Part shown: positions 1 to 7,875 of the stretch, one piece after another
Layout of the letters: every line of letters begins with the position of its first letter
How positions within the stretch are numbered: the stretch's first letter is position 1
From: Caldilineaceae bacterium
GTDB taxonomy: Bacteria > Chloroflexota > Anaerolineae > Caldilineales > Caldilineaceae
Direction of reading: 5' to 3'
NCBI GenBank assembly: GCA_020846635.1
Contig: JADLDO010000047.1
Span: forward strand, 372,001 to 436,000
DNA length: 64,000 nt
Program-made: the position numbers and the translations under genes
Notes under the pieces: model-generated
The model's database searches: none
Told to the model about the DNA's origin: nothing
What the model saw: the letters and a program-made list of their open reading frames with translations, nothing else

Positions 1-384
1 GAACGCAACGTCATTTTCTTTTTTGAGTTTGGCGATTTGACGGTGGGGCATCTGGGCGACTTGGGTGAGATTCCTACCCAGTCGGAGATCGAAGAACTGA
101 ATGTGGGAGAAGTAGACGTGCTGTTCGTGCCGGTGGGTGGTGGAGACACGCTTGACCCGACGCGCGCGGTGGAGGTCATCGGCCTCTTTGACCCGCGCCT
201 TGTGATCCCGATGCACTATCAACAGCCAGAGCTTTCGGCCTCGTGGGCGGCAAACTTGGAGCCGGTAGACAAGTTCTTGCGCGAGTTGGGTGTTTCGGCC
301 CCTGAACCGCAAGAGATGGTCAAACTGACCAAGAGTTCGCTGCCGGAGGAGACGCAGGTCGCGTTGTTGACGTTGAGCCAGTAG
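1..384 (+). CDS. MBL-fold metallo-hydrolase, C-terminal part (cut by window edge)
   Basis: The reading frame is open from base 1 to the TAG at 382-384, so the start lies outside the window. The visible 127 residues contain GHLGDLGE near residue 17 and an IPMHY motif near residue 71. In metallo-beta-lactamase-fold hydrolases of the UlaG/YtkL type the GHxGD aspartate region and the late MHY histidine are metal-site elements, and the late motif sits in the C-terminal part as here. The upstream HxHxDH motif is not visible. A probable cytosolic Zn-dependent hydrolase; substrate unknown. The gene is followed at once by an intrinsic terminator, so it ends its transcription unit. Confidence 0.75.
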   Translation, partial: ERNVIFFFEFGDLTVGHLGDLGEIPTQSEIEELNVGEVDVLFVPVGGGDTLDPTRAVEVIGLFDPRLVIPMHYQQPELSASWAANLEPVDKFLRELGVSAPEPQEMVKLTKSSLPEETQVALLTLSQ

Positions 385-417
385 GCCAGCATAAATGTGA
401 ATAGCGTTAAAAAGCAC

Positions 418-466
418 CCTCCCGGAAGTTGGGGAGCCCTCTGGGCCGCTTCCGGGAGGTTTTTTT
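418..466 (+). terminator. Rho-independent terminator after the MBL gene
   Basis: A perfect 11-bp stem (CCTCCCGGAAG at 418-428 with CTTCCGGGAGG at 449-459) is followed by a run of seven T. It also lies just beyond the stop of the convergent transglutaminase gene. The stem core CCCGGAAG recurs in several other terminators in the window. Confidence 0.9.
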
Positions 467-473
467 ATACGCG

Positions 474-2966
474 TTATTCGCGTGCGGATTCGTCGTCGGT
501 GGGGATGAAATCTTTGGGTTTTTCGCCCTTTGTGAGTGCGAAGCGGCTGTCTTTGCTGCGCGGGCGCATACCGGCGAACTTGCGCAGCCAACTCTTCCAG
601 AGCAAGGGTTCCAATAGCTGCCATTCCTGGGTGAGTGTGCCGTTTGACGACTCGCTGATCGTCTCGGTCATGGGCGCGGGGGGGACGGGCGTGGCTGCAA
701 TCGCCACAGGCAAGGGGCGGCGGCTAAAGCGATAGCGCACATAGTGTTCTGTGATGTTGGTGATGGGTGCGCGGCCTTCGGGTAGGGCGCGGCTTAGATG
801 TTGTGCCTGTTCATAAGGGGTGTGGCTGGCAGGCCCGCTCAACCCCAAGCGCGCGGCCCAACGTTGCAGCCGTTCATAGAAGATGGGCGGATGTTCAGGG
901 TCAAAGCCATCTGGGCCACTGACCTGTGAGCGCCGGATAAACCAAAGACCGGCACCAAGCACAATGGGTGTCACCAGCACCCAAAACCACCAGTTGTCAG
1001 TGGTCAACTCAGCGGCATCTTCCAGAGTAAAGGTCTCATCTTCGGGCAGCGGTGCGCCGGGGAATTGGGACATTTGATCCTCAAGAAATGGATCTTCGGG
1101 GAAGGCTGAACTTGCACCAGGATCCAGGCTTTCAGGCGAGATCGAGCTTTCGCTTGCATCCGCGCCGCTGGGACGGTTGAGTTGGGTTTCACCTGCCGTG
1201 GGTTCAAATTCGATCCAGCCATAGCTGGGGAAGTAGACCTCTACCCATGTATGCGCGTCGCGCTCGGTGATGTAATAGAGGCGGCTTTCTTCATCATAGC
1301 GTCCTTCTGCATAGCCACTGACGGTGCGCGACGGGATGCCCAGGCTGCGTAGCATAACGACCATCGAGGTGGCGTAATAGTCGCAATAGCCCTCTTTGAT
1401 GTCATAGAGAAAATACTCAACGGGGTCGCGGTCGGGTGGCGGCGCTGCGATGTCGTCGTTATAGGTGAATTGGCGCAGATAGGTTTCGATGGCGCGCACT
1501 TTGTCATAGGTTGTGGCGCGGTCAGCGGTCACAGCAACCGCGTCGGCGGCGACACGTTGCGAAAAGTTATCCGGCAGTTGCAGATATTGCTGGCGAATCG
1601 CTTCGGGATATTCTGTGCTGGCTTCCTTCAGGGCACGCTCGGTAATCATTGTTTGGGCGCTGACAACGGTATAGGAGTCATTGGCCTCTAGCCCCTGGCG
1701 GCTGCGCGCGGTGGTTACTTCAAAGGCGGGCTCACCGACATCAGTCGTCTCCGGGAGGGGGCGTAGACCTGCGGCAATGGGCAGGTTGACCGAAACGATG
1801 TCGGGCGCAGCAAAGATCATGCCGCTGGATGGGGCCAGCAGCGTTACCGTTTGTGTGAGTGGTTCGCGCAACTGCCAGGCTGCCGTGGCGATGGTTTCGT
1901 TCTCGTCAAAATTCTGCTCTTCTTCGTCGGTACTCAACCATTGGCGGCCCGTGTAGGTGTCATAGACCACGGCGCGCCAGTAGCGCCCGCGTGGTGCGCT
2001 GACCTGGAAGATAAGACCGTCGCCTACATTGCGCGCTCCGCCGAGAGAAAGCGTGCGCCCAAAGCTGGATGCGGTGGGACGGGTCTGGCGATTCAGCCCT
2101 TGATAGAGCCGGTTCATACGTTGGGAGGTTTCCTCCCATTGCTGGTTGATGGGGTCTAGGACGGTACGCACTTCCATGCTGCGCCCCAAGCCGGGGATGA
2201 TCCACGCCAACGCCACGACCACCACGCTGTAGGCCAAGCCGTTGCGTAAGAAATCGAAGGTCACATCGGGGCTAAAGTGGATGCGCTGTTCGCGCCAACG
2301 CAACTGCTGTTCGGCCAGATTGGTACGCACAAAGAGCAGCATGGCAACGAGGCAAAAGACAACGAGAAAACCCAAAATCGGTTCGGGCGCATAGTAGGTG
2401 TTCACCAGCAGCACAATCCCGGCGGGGATGATGGCGCGCCAGGTGTAGCCATAACGCAGGATCGACCAGACGCCTAGGTAGGTGAGCCACCAGAGCAGGA
2501 AGCACATCTCAAAGACAAAGATGTAGTTATCATTGGATGCTACGTTGTTGATGGCGGCATCGATCCAGTTGAGCCAGCGCAGCAGGACAAAATAGGCGGT
2601 TGCCTGGACTTCGGGAATTCCGTTGCTGATGAAGGGGGCGATCTCTTCCGTCGTCACTTGCCCGCTCATCAGATAGAGAATCCAGGCAAGCCCGGTAAAC
2701 ATGCTGTGGGAGAGGGCAAAGAAGCCATCGAAGCGGCTAAAGGACATGAGCATGCCCAGGGCCAGCGCGCCCAATGTCACCGGCACAAGCAGCGAGATGT
2801 TCTCCACATAACCGGCGGCATCCAGCGAGGTTGCCAGGATTAAGTAGAGCAGAGCGGTTAGGACACAGGTCAGCACAACGCCATCTTGGAAATAGACATT
2901 CTCAAGATAGCGGGCCCGCGCTGAACGTGTGGGAATGTAGGGTTGGGTAGCGGAAAGGGTTGCCAT
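474..2966 (-). CDS. TgpA-like membrane transglutaminase (DUF3488-transglutaminase-DUF4129 layout)
   Basis: An 830-residue protein with about seven hydrophobic segments in the first ~260 residues, an extracytoplasmic region, a transglutaminase-like core, one more membrane segment near residue 665 and a C-terminal DUF4129-like part (about 690-760). The core shows the Cys in GYCDYYATSM (Cys528) and the His in RDAHTWVEV (His572). The third catalytic position, usually Asp, is Glu in WIEFEPT (Glu588), a substitution also found in such proteins. Family members are membrane-bound transglutaminases or proteases of the papain-like fold; substrate unknown. It lies 77 bp downstream of the 802-residue protein on the same strand and is probably cotranscribed. 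ATG at 2966. MoxR and DUF58 genes, frequent partners of this family, are not next to it here. Confidence 0.85.
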   Translation of the reverse strand: MATLSATQPYIPTRSARARYLENVYFQDGVVLTCVLTALLYLILATSLDAAGYVENISLLVPVTLGALALGMLMSFSRFDGFFALSHSMFTGLAWILYLMSGQVTTEEIAPFISNGIPEVQATAYFVLLRWLNWIDAAINNVASNDNYIFVFEMCFLLWWLTYLGVWSILRYGYTWRAIIPAGIVLLVNTYYAPEPILGFLVVFCLVAMLLFVRTNLAEQQLRWREQRIHFSPDVTFDFLRNGLAYSVVVVALAWIIPGLGRSMEVRTVLDPINQQWEETSQRMNRLYQGLNRQTRPTASSFGRTLSLGGARNVGDGLIFQVSAPRGRYWRAVVYDTYTGRQWLSTDEEEQNFDENETIATAAWQLREPLTQTVTLLAPSSGMIFAAPDIVSVNLPIAAGLRPLPETTDVGEPAFEVTTARSRQGLEANDSYTVVSAQTMITERALKEASTEYPEAIRQQYLQLPDNFSQRVAADAVAVTADRATTYDKVRAIETYLRQFTYNDDIAAPPPDRDPVEYFLYDIKEGYCDYYATSMVVMLRSLGIPSRTVSGYAEGRYDEESRLYYITERDAHTWVEVYFPSYGWIEFEPTAGETQLNRPSGADASESSISPESLDPGASSAFPEDPFLEDQMSQFPGAPLPEDETFTLEDAAELTTDNWWFWVLVTPIVLGAGLWFIRRSQVSGPDGFDPEHPPIFYERLQRWAARLGLSGPASHTPYEQAQHLSRALPEGRAPITNITEHYVRYRFSRRPLPVAIAATPVPPAPMTETISESSNGTLTQEWQLLEPLLWKSWLRKFAGMRPRSKDSRFALTKGEKPKDFIPTDDESARE

Positions 2967-3043
2967 ATCGTTTATTTTATACGAGAGGAAAAGGCCGCGG
3001 GGTGAGTTAGACTACAAGCGCGCGGCCAGCCTGCCAAACAGTC

Positions 3044-5452
3044 TTACAAAAGTCCCCACAGGACACCGGCGATACTGATGAGAACGACAAAGGCCAGCGC
3101 GATGCCCACAAGCAGACGTGTTAAGCTCAATACCTGGGTCTGAAAGACAAAGGTCTGGGAGGGCGCGGCCGCGGTCACTGTCCAGGCGCGGCCTGGCGTT
3201 TCACCTTTGAAGCGGGTAAAGAGCGGGTCATTGACTTCGAAGCGAAAGAGCAGCGCGCTCTGGCGTGCCAGTCGCCGCCACTCTGCGGCTGTGGTGCGAT
3301 AGTTGACGGCCTGCAAGCGTGCTGTCAAGGCGGCTTCCGCACTGGCAGTTACATCTGCATCGAGGCTGTTGCTTTCCGCCTCAAATGCCGCGGCTTGTTC
3401 TTCCAGCCCCGCTGCCAGCGCGTTCCATTCATTGACGACCATCGTCAGGTTCATCGGTTGGCGCATCTCGACCTGCTGCCAAATGACTCCGGTTTGACGC
3501 TCGATGGTGGGGGCGAGTTGGGTCAGCAGCCCGCGCAGCAGCGCATAATCTGGCCGCGGTGGCAGCAGCCGCGCCAGCAGAAAGCCATTGCCTGCCGGTG
3601 GGAAATCAATTTGGAGACGTATGCCGCTCTGTAGGTCTAGCTCCGCAGGGATCTCCTCCAGGGTGAATATGTAGGGGGCATCACCTGCACCATTTTCCCA
3701 CATTTTCACCACTTCTTCCAGCCCCGTAAGTGCCTCGGCATGGCGGTCTGGTTGGGTCAGCCCCAGAGCGTTCATGCGGATGCTCTCCGGTGTCACCGTG
3801 AGGCTGATCTGCCAGCCGCTAAAGAGTGAGGCGGCTTGGGGCGGGGGGATGAGCGCGTCAGCGGAGATTTGGTCGCCGGCGACTGCCAATGCTGCTACAC
3901 GGTTGCCCTGCTCCATCAATTCCAGCGCTTGTTGGATCAAGACAAAACGCCGGTCTTCCGCTATCTGTGCGGGGTCAATGACCTCGGCAGGGAGCAGCGC
4001 CATTTGCTCGACAATGGCGAGGGCTGCGGGCCAATTGCGCTGCTCGCGCGCCTGGTTCAGTTGTAGCTGCATGCCGTCTAGCTGCCAGGTACGCAGTTCG
4101 GTGGCGCGGCCATCCTCGGCGGGGAGCAGCGCAAGCGCCTGGTTGATCTCGTCCACCATCAGATCGGCGTAGCCTGCGCGCTCATTCTCTACGACCTCGA
4201 CGAGGCGGCGACGATAGAGATCGGCGAGGCCGATGTGCAGCGATGCGCGTTCGGTGGGGGTGGCGAGGGCGACCCCTGCGCTGGCGAGTCCTCCGCTGTA
4301 GGCGGCAATCGCCTGGGCATAGAAGCGTTGGCGGGCATTTTCACTGGGCGCGATCCCGGCGAGGTCACGATAGAGATCGCCGAGGCGCACAAAGGTGCTG
4401 GCCGCGGCATTGGCTGAAGCCGCGCTTTGCGCTGCGCTCAACTCTGCCCAGACGCGCGGCGTGATAAAGCGCAAGCGGATCGGGTCTTCAGGAATGGTAA
4501 AGTCATAGAGCCAGCGCAGACCGATCATTCCCGGCGCGGTCGTCACGCTGTAACGCCAGCCGGCGGGCATGATTTCGACCCAGCTTTCGGCGGGGATGGA
4601 ATTGGGAAGCTCCAACTCAACGCGCAGGCTGATATTGCCTGCCCAGCCATTGAGGATGGCGGGAGCGTAGCGCACCGTGGCAAGGCTGTCATTGCCCAAA
4701 GGAACCTGATATTGAAGGTTGAGCGTTGTCGCCCCGCCTGCGCCTAATGTAATTTGGCTGAGAAAGCCGCCGTTGTCACCCGGCTGCAGGAGCAGTGGCT
4801 GTTGGTTCTGGATCAGGGACAACGCCTGATAGCCACCGAGGGATTGATCGCCGCCAGGGTAGAGTTGCAAAGGCAGTGTGACTTCACTGCTGGCGGGATT
4901 GCGGAGATGGTAGAGGGCATTGACGGTCAATGTTGGGCCGGCGGTATCGCCCCCTGCATCGCTTACGCGCAATGTGGCGATATGCGAATCGACGACGACA
5001 TTACTATTAGCCAGATCGCGCGGGAGCAGATAGAGTTGTGGCGAGGTTCCAGGGTTGTTTTGGGACAGCGGTGCCGCTTGGGCAACGTGCGGCTGGACAA
5101 ATGCCAGCAGGAACAGCAGGGCGGCAAGCCATCCCCAATGCTGCCGGAGGCTTCGATCGCGGCCTGGGTCACTGGATATTGGCCCTTTTGTATCATCTAC
5201 GAGGGCAGCTACGTCATCGTTAATAGAATTATGATTCGTAGCGATTGGGTGAGTCGTGATGGTGCGTTTGGTGGGTTGATGAGACACGGAATTAGTGTTG
5301 TGTGTAGTACATCGTTTGTGCGAGCGACAATGTTCGATGTTAGTCGGTTCGGCGTTAATTGGTTCGGTATCAATCGGTGCGGTGTTGACGGCAACCTGGT
5401 CTGATCGCGCTAAAGTTGCATTTCTACTGTGCTTTTGGTATCGTGCCTTCAT
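3044..5452 (-). CDS. Large exported, membrane-anchored protein of unknown function
   Basis: Not recognised. An 802-residue frame whose first ~105 residues are polar, Thr/Asn/His-rich and unlike the rest. Then comes a signal-like stretch (WGWLAALLFLLAFVQP, about residues 106-121) ending AQAA, a long extracytoplasmic region rich in Ala, Leu and Gln with alpha-helical, TPR-like spacing in the middle, and one C-terminal membrane segment of about 20 residues ending at the stop. The only in-frame ATG upstream of the signal segment is at 5452, with no convincing Shine-Dalgarno; the real start may be a non-ATG codon nearer the signal, so the N-terminal extension may not be translated. The extension contains a 15-bp tandem pattern. 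Probably the first gene of a unit with the downstream transglutaminase. Confidence 0.65.
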   Translation of the reverse strand: MKARYQKHSRNATLARSDQVAVNTAPIDTEPINAEPTNIEHCRSHKRCTTHNTNSVSHQPTKRTITTHPIATNHNSINDDVAALVDDTKGPISSDPGRDRSLRQHWGWLAALLFLLAFVQPHVAQAAPLSQNNPGTSPQLYLLPRDLANSNVVVDSHIATLRVSDAGGDTAGPTLTVNALYHLRNPASSEVTLPLQLYPGGDQSLGGYQALSLIQNQQPLLLQPGDNGGFLSQITLGAGGATTLNLQYQVPLGNDSLATVRYAPAILNGWAGNISLRVELELPNSIPAESWVEIMPAGWRYSVTTAPGMIGLRWLYDFTIPEDPIRLRFITPRVWAELSAAQSAASANAAASTFVRLGDLYRDLAGIAPSENARQRFYAQAIAAYSGGLASAGVALATPTERASLHIGLADLYRRRLVEVVENERAGYADLMVDEINQALALLPAEDGRATELRTWQLDGMQLQLNQAREQRNWPAALAIVEQMALLPAEVIDPAQIAEDRRFVLIQQALELMEQGNRVAALAVAGDQISADALIPPPQAASLFSGWQISLTVTPESIRMNALGLTQPDRHAEALTGLEEVVKMWENGAGDAPYIFTLEEIPAELDLQSGIRLQIDFPPAGNGFLLARLLPPRPDYALLRGLLTQLAPTIERQTGVIWQQVEMRQPMNLTMVVNEWNALAAGLEEQAAAFEAESNSLDADVTASAEAALTARLQAVNYRTTAAEWRRLARQSALLFRFEVNDPLFTRFKGETPGRAWTVTAAAPSQTFVFQTQVLSLTRLLVGIALAFVVLISIAGVLWGLL

Positions 5453-5496
5453 GAATTCGCGCGCGAGTTTCGCAAGAAAGGTATAGACGCACGTCT

Positions 5497-5799
5497 ATGA
5501 TTCGGTTGTTGATGCAATGGGACATCAAAATGGGGCGCGAGCAGGACTTCAGTGAGTTTGTTGTCCGTGAGTTTGCCCCGCGTCTCATGCAACTTGGTAT
5601 TGAACCAAACGAAGTTCTGTATACCATGTACGGCGAAGGTCCGCAAATGCTGACCATCGGTGCAGTGGAGAGCGCGGAGAAGTTGCAGGATATTTTGCAA
5701 AGCGCCGGTTGGCGTAAATTGCATGATAAATTGCTTGGCTTTGTGACAAATTATAGTCAGAAAGTCGTGGCCGACAACGGGCGAAATTTTCAGCTCTAG
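5497..5799 (+). CDS. Small conserved-looking alpha/beta protein, function unknown
   Basis: A 100-residue protein without signal or membrane segments. The pattern of beta (MIRLLMQWDI), helix (EFVVREFAPRLMQLGI), beta (EVLYTMYGEG, MLTIGAVE), helix and a late WRKLHDKLLGFV segment resembles a dimeric alpha-beta-barrel (ferredoxin-like) fold such as NIPSNAP/ABM proteins. This is a fold guess only. A purine-rich AAGAAAGG lies about 15 nt before the ATG, and a 7-bp dyad (5483-5498) fills the space between. It is divergent from the neighbouring minus-strand gene and is followed 142 bp later by the DsbA-type lipoprotein. Confidence 0.6.
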   Translation: MIRLLMQWDIKMGREQDFSEFVVREFAPRLMQLGIEPNEVLYTMYGEGPQMLTIGAVESAEKLQDILQSAGWRKLHDKLLGFVTNYSQKVVADNGRNFQL

Positions 5800-5941
5800 T
5801 TGCGGCTTCTTTTTATGCGTGGGTTTTACGAGCGGATTATTTGAATGGGTTTGTATTTCCGAGTAGCGGTGTCAGATGCTGCCCTTGCACCGAAGCTCTG
5901 CGAATTGCGGCGGCGTTTGCCCGACTGGAGTAACTGGTTTG

Positions 5942-7468
5942 ATGCGAAAATTTCCCAAGATGCAACGGCAATGGTGGTGGGTCATCGCGGTAGCTTTGGT
6001 GCTGGTGCTAGCATCCTGTGTCACTCAGATCCCCGCTGCTGCTCCCGAATCGCCTGTTGTCGATACCCCTGCGGATGCGCCCGCTGCGGAGGCTGATGCC
6101 ACGACTGAGGCAGGCAGCGAAGTGGCTGCAACGGATGAAGCTTCCAGCGAAGAAGCGGCAAGTGATGAAGCGCCTGTTGCTGCTGTGGATGGCGCTGAGT
6201 TGATTGGGGGTGCGGCATTGGGTGGCGATGAAACCTATAAGGGGTTGCCCGTCGGCTTTACGGAAGAAGGCTTTCCCTATCGCGGTGATCCAGATGCGCC
6301 GATTGTTATGGTTGAATACAGCGACTTTGGCTGCCCCTTTTGCAAGCGGCACTTTGTCCAGACCGAACCGGCTGTGGACGAAGCCTATGTGCGCAGCGGC
6401 GAGGTGCGTGTCGTCTTTCATGACTTCCCGCTGGTATCGCTGCATCCCAATGCACCGGCGGCCCATGAGGCGAGTCTTTGTGTAGCGGCCCAGGGGTCGG
6501 CAACGCAGTATTGGAATATGCATGCCGAGTTGTTCCGCAGTGTTGAGGAATGGCAGGCACTGCCCGATCCGCTGCCTGTCTTTGCACGCTTGGCGGCAGA
6601 AACCGGTGTTGATACGGCGGTTTATGAGGCATGTATGGCATCGGGTGAGTATAAATCGGTTGTGCAAGAGCGTGTGGATGCCGGTTTTGCACGCGGCTTT
6701 CAAGGCACGCCGAGTTTTCAATTTGTGCGTGAGGCCGACAATGCCGTCTTTGAGTTAGTCGGCGCCCAGCCCTATGAGCAGTTCGCCGGTGTCGTTGATT
6801 CGGCGTTGGCGGGCGAAATGCCGGCGGCTCCTGCTGCCGAAGCGCAGCCACAGGAACAGGGTATCCCCTTCTGGGCGACTGCTGAAGGCTGGCAGCCGGA
6901 TCCGGATCGACCCGGCTATAATATGGCGGGCGACCAATACCGGGGTGACATCAATGCGCCGGTGACGGTGATTGAGTTCTCCGATTTCCAGTGTCCTTTC
7001 TGTCTGCGTCATGTGACAGAGACACAGCCCGTCTTGGATGAAAAGTATGTGGATTCCGGCAAGGTGCTGTGGGTCTATAAGCATTTCCCGCTCAACATCC
7101 ATCCGCAAGCACCTGCCGCGGGGGTTGCGGCGGAATGTGCCGGCGACCAGGGAAAGTTCTGGGAGATGCACGAGGCGCTCTTTGCCAGCGTGGACGCATG
7201 GTCGATCTCTGATCCGACCCCAGTCTTTGAGAGCCTTGCCAGCGAAGTGGGATTGGATGCGGATGCATTTGCCGCATGTTTAGCCGACCCGGCGATTGCG
7301 GCGCGTGTTGAGTCGGATGCAGCCGAAGGCGCGCAGTTTGTGCAGGGCACGCCCACCTTTATTATTGTGCGCGGCGCACAGGGGAGTATTATCCCTGGCG
7401 CGTTGCCGGAGGCCAGCTTCAGCGAAGTGTTGGATGAGGAGCTGGCTGCGGCAGGGGTGACGGAGTAG
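5942..7468 (+). CDS. Lipoprotein with two tandem DsbA-like thioredoxin domains
   Basis: With the ATG at 5942 (GGAG 11 nt upstream) the protein has 508 residues and begins with a short basic stretch, a hydrophobic segment and the lipobox LASC. A Glu/Ala-rich linker follows, then two homologous DSBA/Thioredoxin_4-type domains, each with CPFC: Cys131-Cys134 in FGCPFCKRH and Cys351-Cys354 in FQCPFCLRH. Both are followed by FPL..HP and a late QGTP[ST]F segment carrying the cis-Pro expected of thiol-disulfide oxidoreductases. It probably acts on the outer face of the membrane in disulfide formation or isomerisation. The frame extends 22 codons further upstream to 5876, but that start would bury the signal peptide. 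Two domains in one chain is unusual; most family members have one. Confidence 0.88.
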   Translation: MRKFPKMQRQWWWVIAVALVLVLASCVTQIPAAAPESPVVDTPADAPAAEADATTEAGSEVAATDEASSEEAASDEAPVAAVDGAELIGGAALGGDETYKGLPVGFTEEGFPYRGDPDAPIVMVEYSDFGCPFCKRHFVQTEPAVDEAYVRSGEVRVVFHDFPLVSLHPNAPAAHEASLCVAAQGSATQYWNMHAELFRSVEEWQALPDPLPVFARLAAETGVDTAVYEACMASGEYKSVVQERVDAGFARGFQGTPSFQFVREADNAVFELVGAQPYEQFAGVVDSALAGEMPAAPAAEAQPQEQGIPFWATAEGWQPDPDRPGYNMAGDQYRGDINAPVTVIEFSDFQCPFCLRHVTETQPVLDEKYVDSGKVLWVYKHFPLNIHPQAPAAGVAAECAGDQGKFWEMHEALFASVDAWSISDPTPVFESLASEVGLDADAFAACLADPAIAARVESDAAEGAQFVQGTPTFIIVRGAQGSIIPGALPEASFSEVLDEELAAAGVTE

Positions 7469-7511
7469 GGCGCGCCGTCTGGAAGTGTGCGGGCATGGCG
7501 AGAACTAAGAA

Positions 7512-7542
7512 CCTTGCCGGAAGCGTGGAGCTTCCGGCAAGG
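7512..7542 (+). terminator. Hairpin downstream of the DsbA-like gene (first of two)
   Basis: A perfect 12-bp stem (CCTTGCCGGAAG / CTTCCGGCAAGG) with a 7-nt loop starts 44 nt after the stop codon. No T run follows, so on its own it may be a weak terminator or an RNA-stabilising hairpin. Confidence 0.6.
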
Positions 7543-7560
7543 GGTATGACGATGGCGATG

Positions 7561-7610
7561 AACTTCCCGAAAGCCCCCGCAACAGGGGTGTCTTTCGGGA
7601 AGTTACTTTT
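7561..7610 (+). terminator. Second hairpin, probable intrinsic terminator
   Basis: A 13-bp perfect stem (AACTTCCCGAAAG at 7561-7573, CTTTCGGGAAGTT at 7592-7604) with a C-run/G-run inner pairing is followed by ACTTTT. Together with the preceding hairpin it isolates the DsbA-like gene from the VWA operon. Confidence 0.75.
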
Positions 7611-7747
7611 CCCTGATGGTTTGCTTCTCCTGTGGGAACAAAGTGCGTTTGCATAACGTTGAGCAAATGATCGGAAGGCGTAGCCATTGCGCTGTCCTTG
7701 TGAAGCTTCTGCGACCATGCTTTGATTACATAACCTTGTATCATTTT

Positions 7748-7776
7748 TTGACGTACTCTATGGGAATACCGATAAT
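7748..7776 (+). promoter_or_regulatory. Predicted sigma-70 promoter of the VWA/tubulin-like operon
   Basis: TTGACG at 7748-7753 and GATAAT at 7771-7776 are separated by exactly 17 bp. It lies about 100 bp before the chosen start of the VWA gene, leaving an untranslated leader of roughly 90 nt. Confidence 0.7.
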
Positions 7777-7875
7777 GGCGACTAGCGGACAGGTCTCCCC
7801 TGTCGCACCATTGCCACCGCAGCCAGTCGTCGGGTGATGTGGGCGCATGGTTGTTGTGCATGGATGAAAGGCCGA

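Larger units (their letters stand above)
7469..7875 (+). other. 407-bp intergenic region between the DsbA-like gene and the VWA operon
   Basis: Holds the two hairpins at 7512-7542 and 7561-7604 and the promoter at 7748-7776. No convincing small gene was seen in the remaining part. Confidence 0.7.

Noticed and set aside
4754..5404. 216-codon plus-strand open frame opposite the 802-residue protein's N-terminal part
   Set aside because: No ribosome site, no recognisable motif; the opposite strand has a signal segment and long conserved-looking frame. Some doubt remains for the last 80 codons, which lie opposite the anomalous extension.
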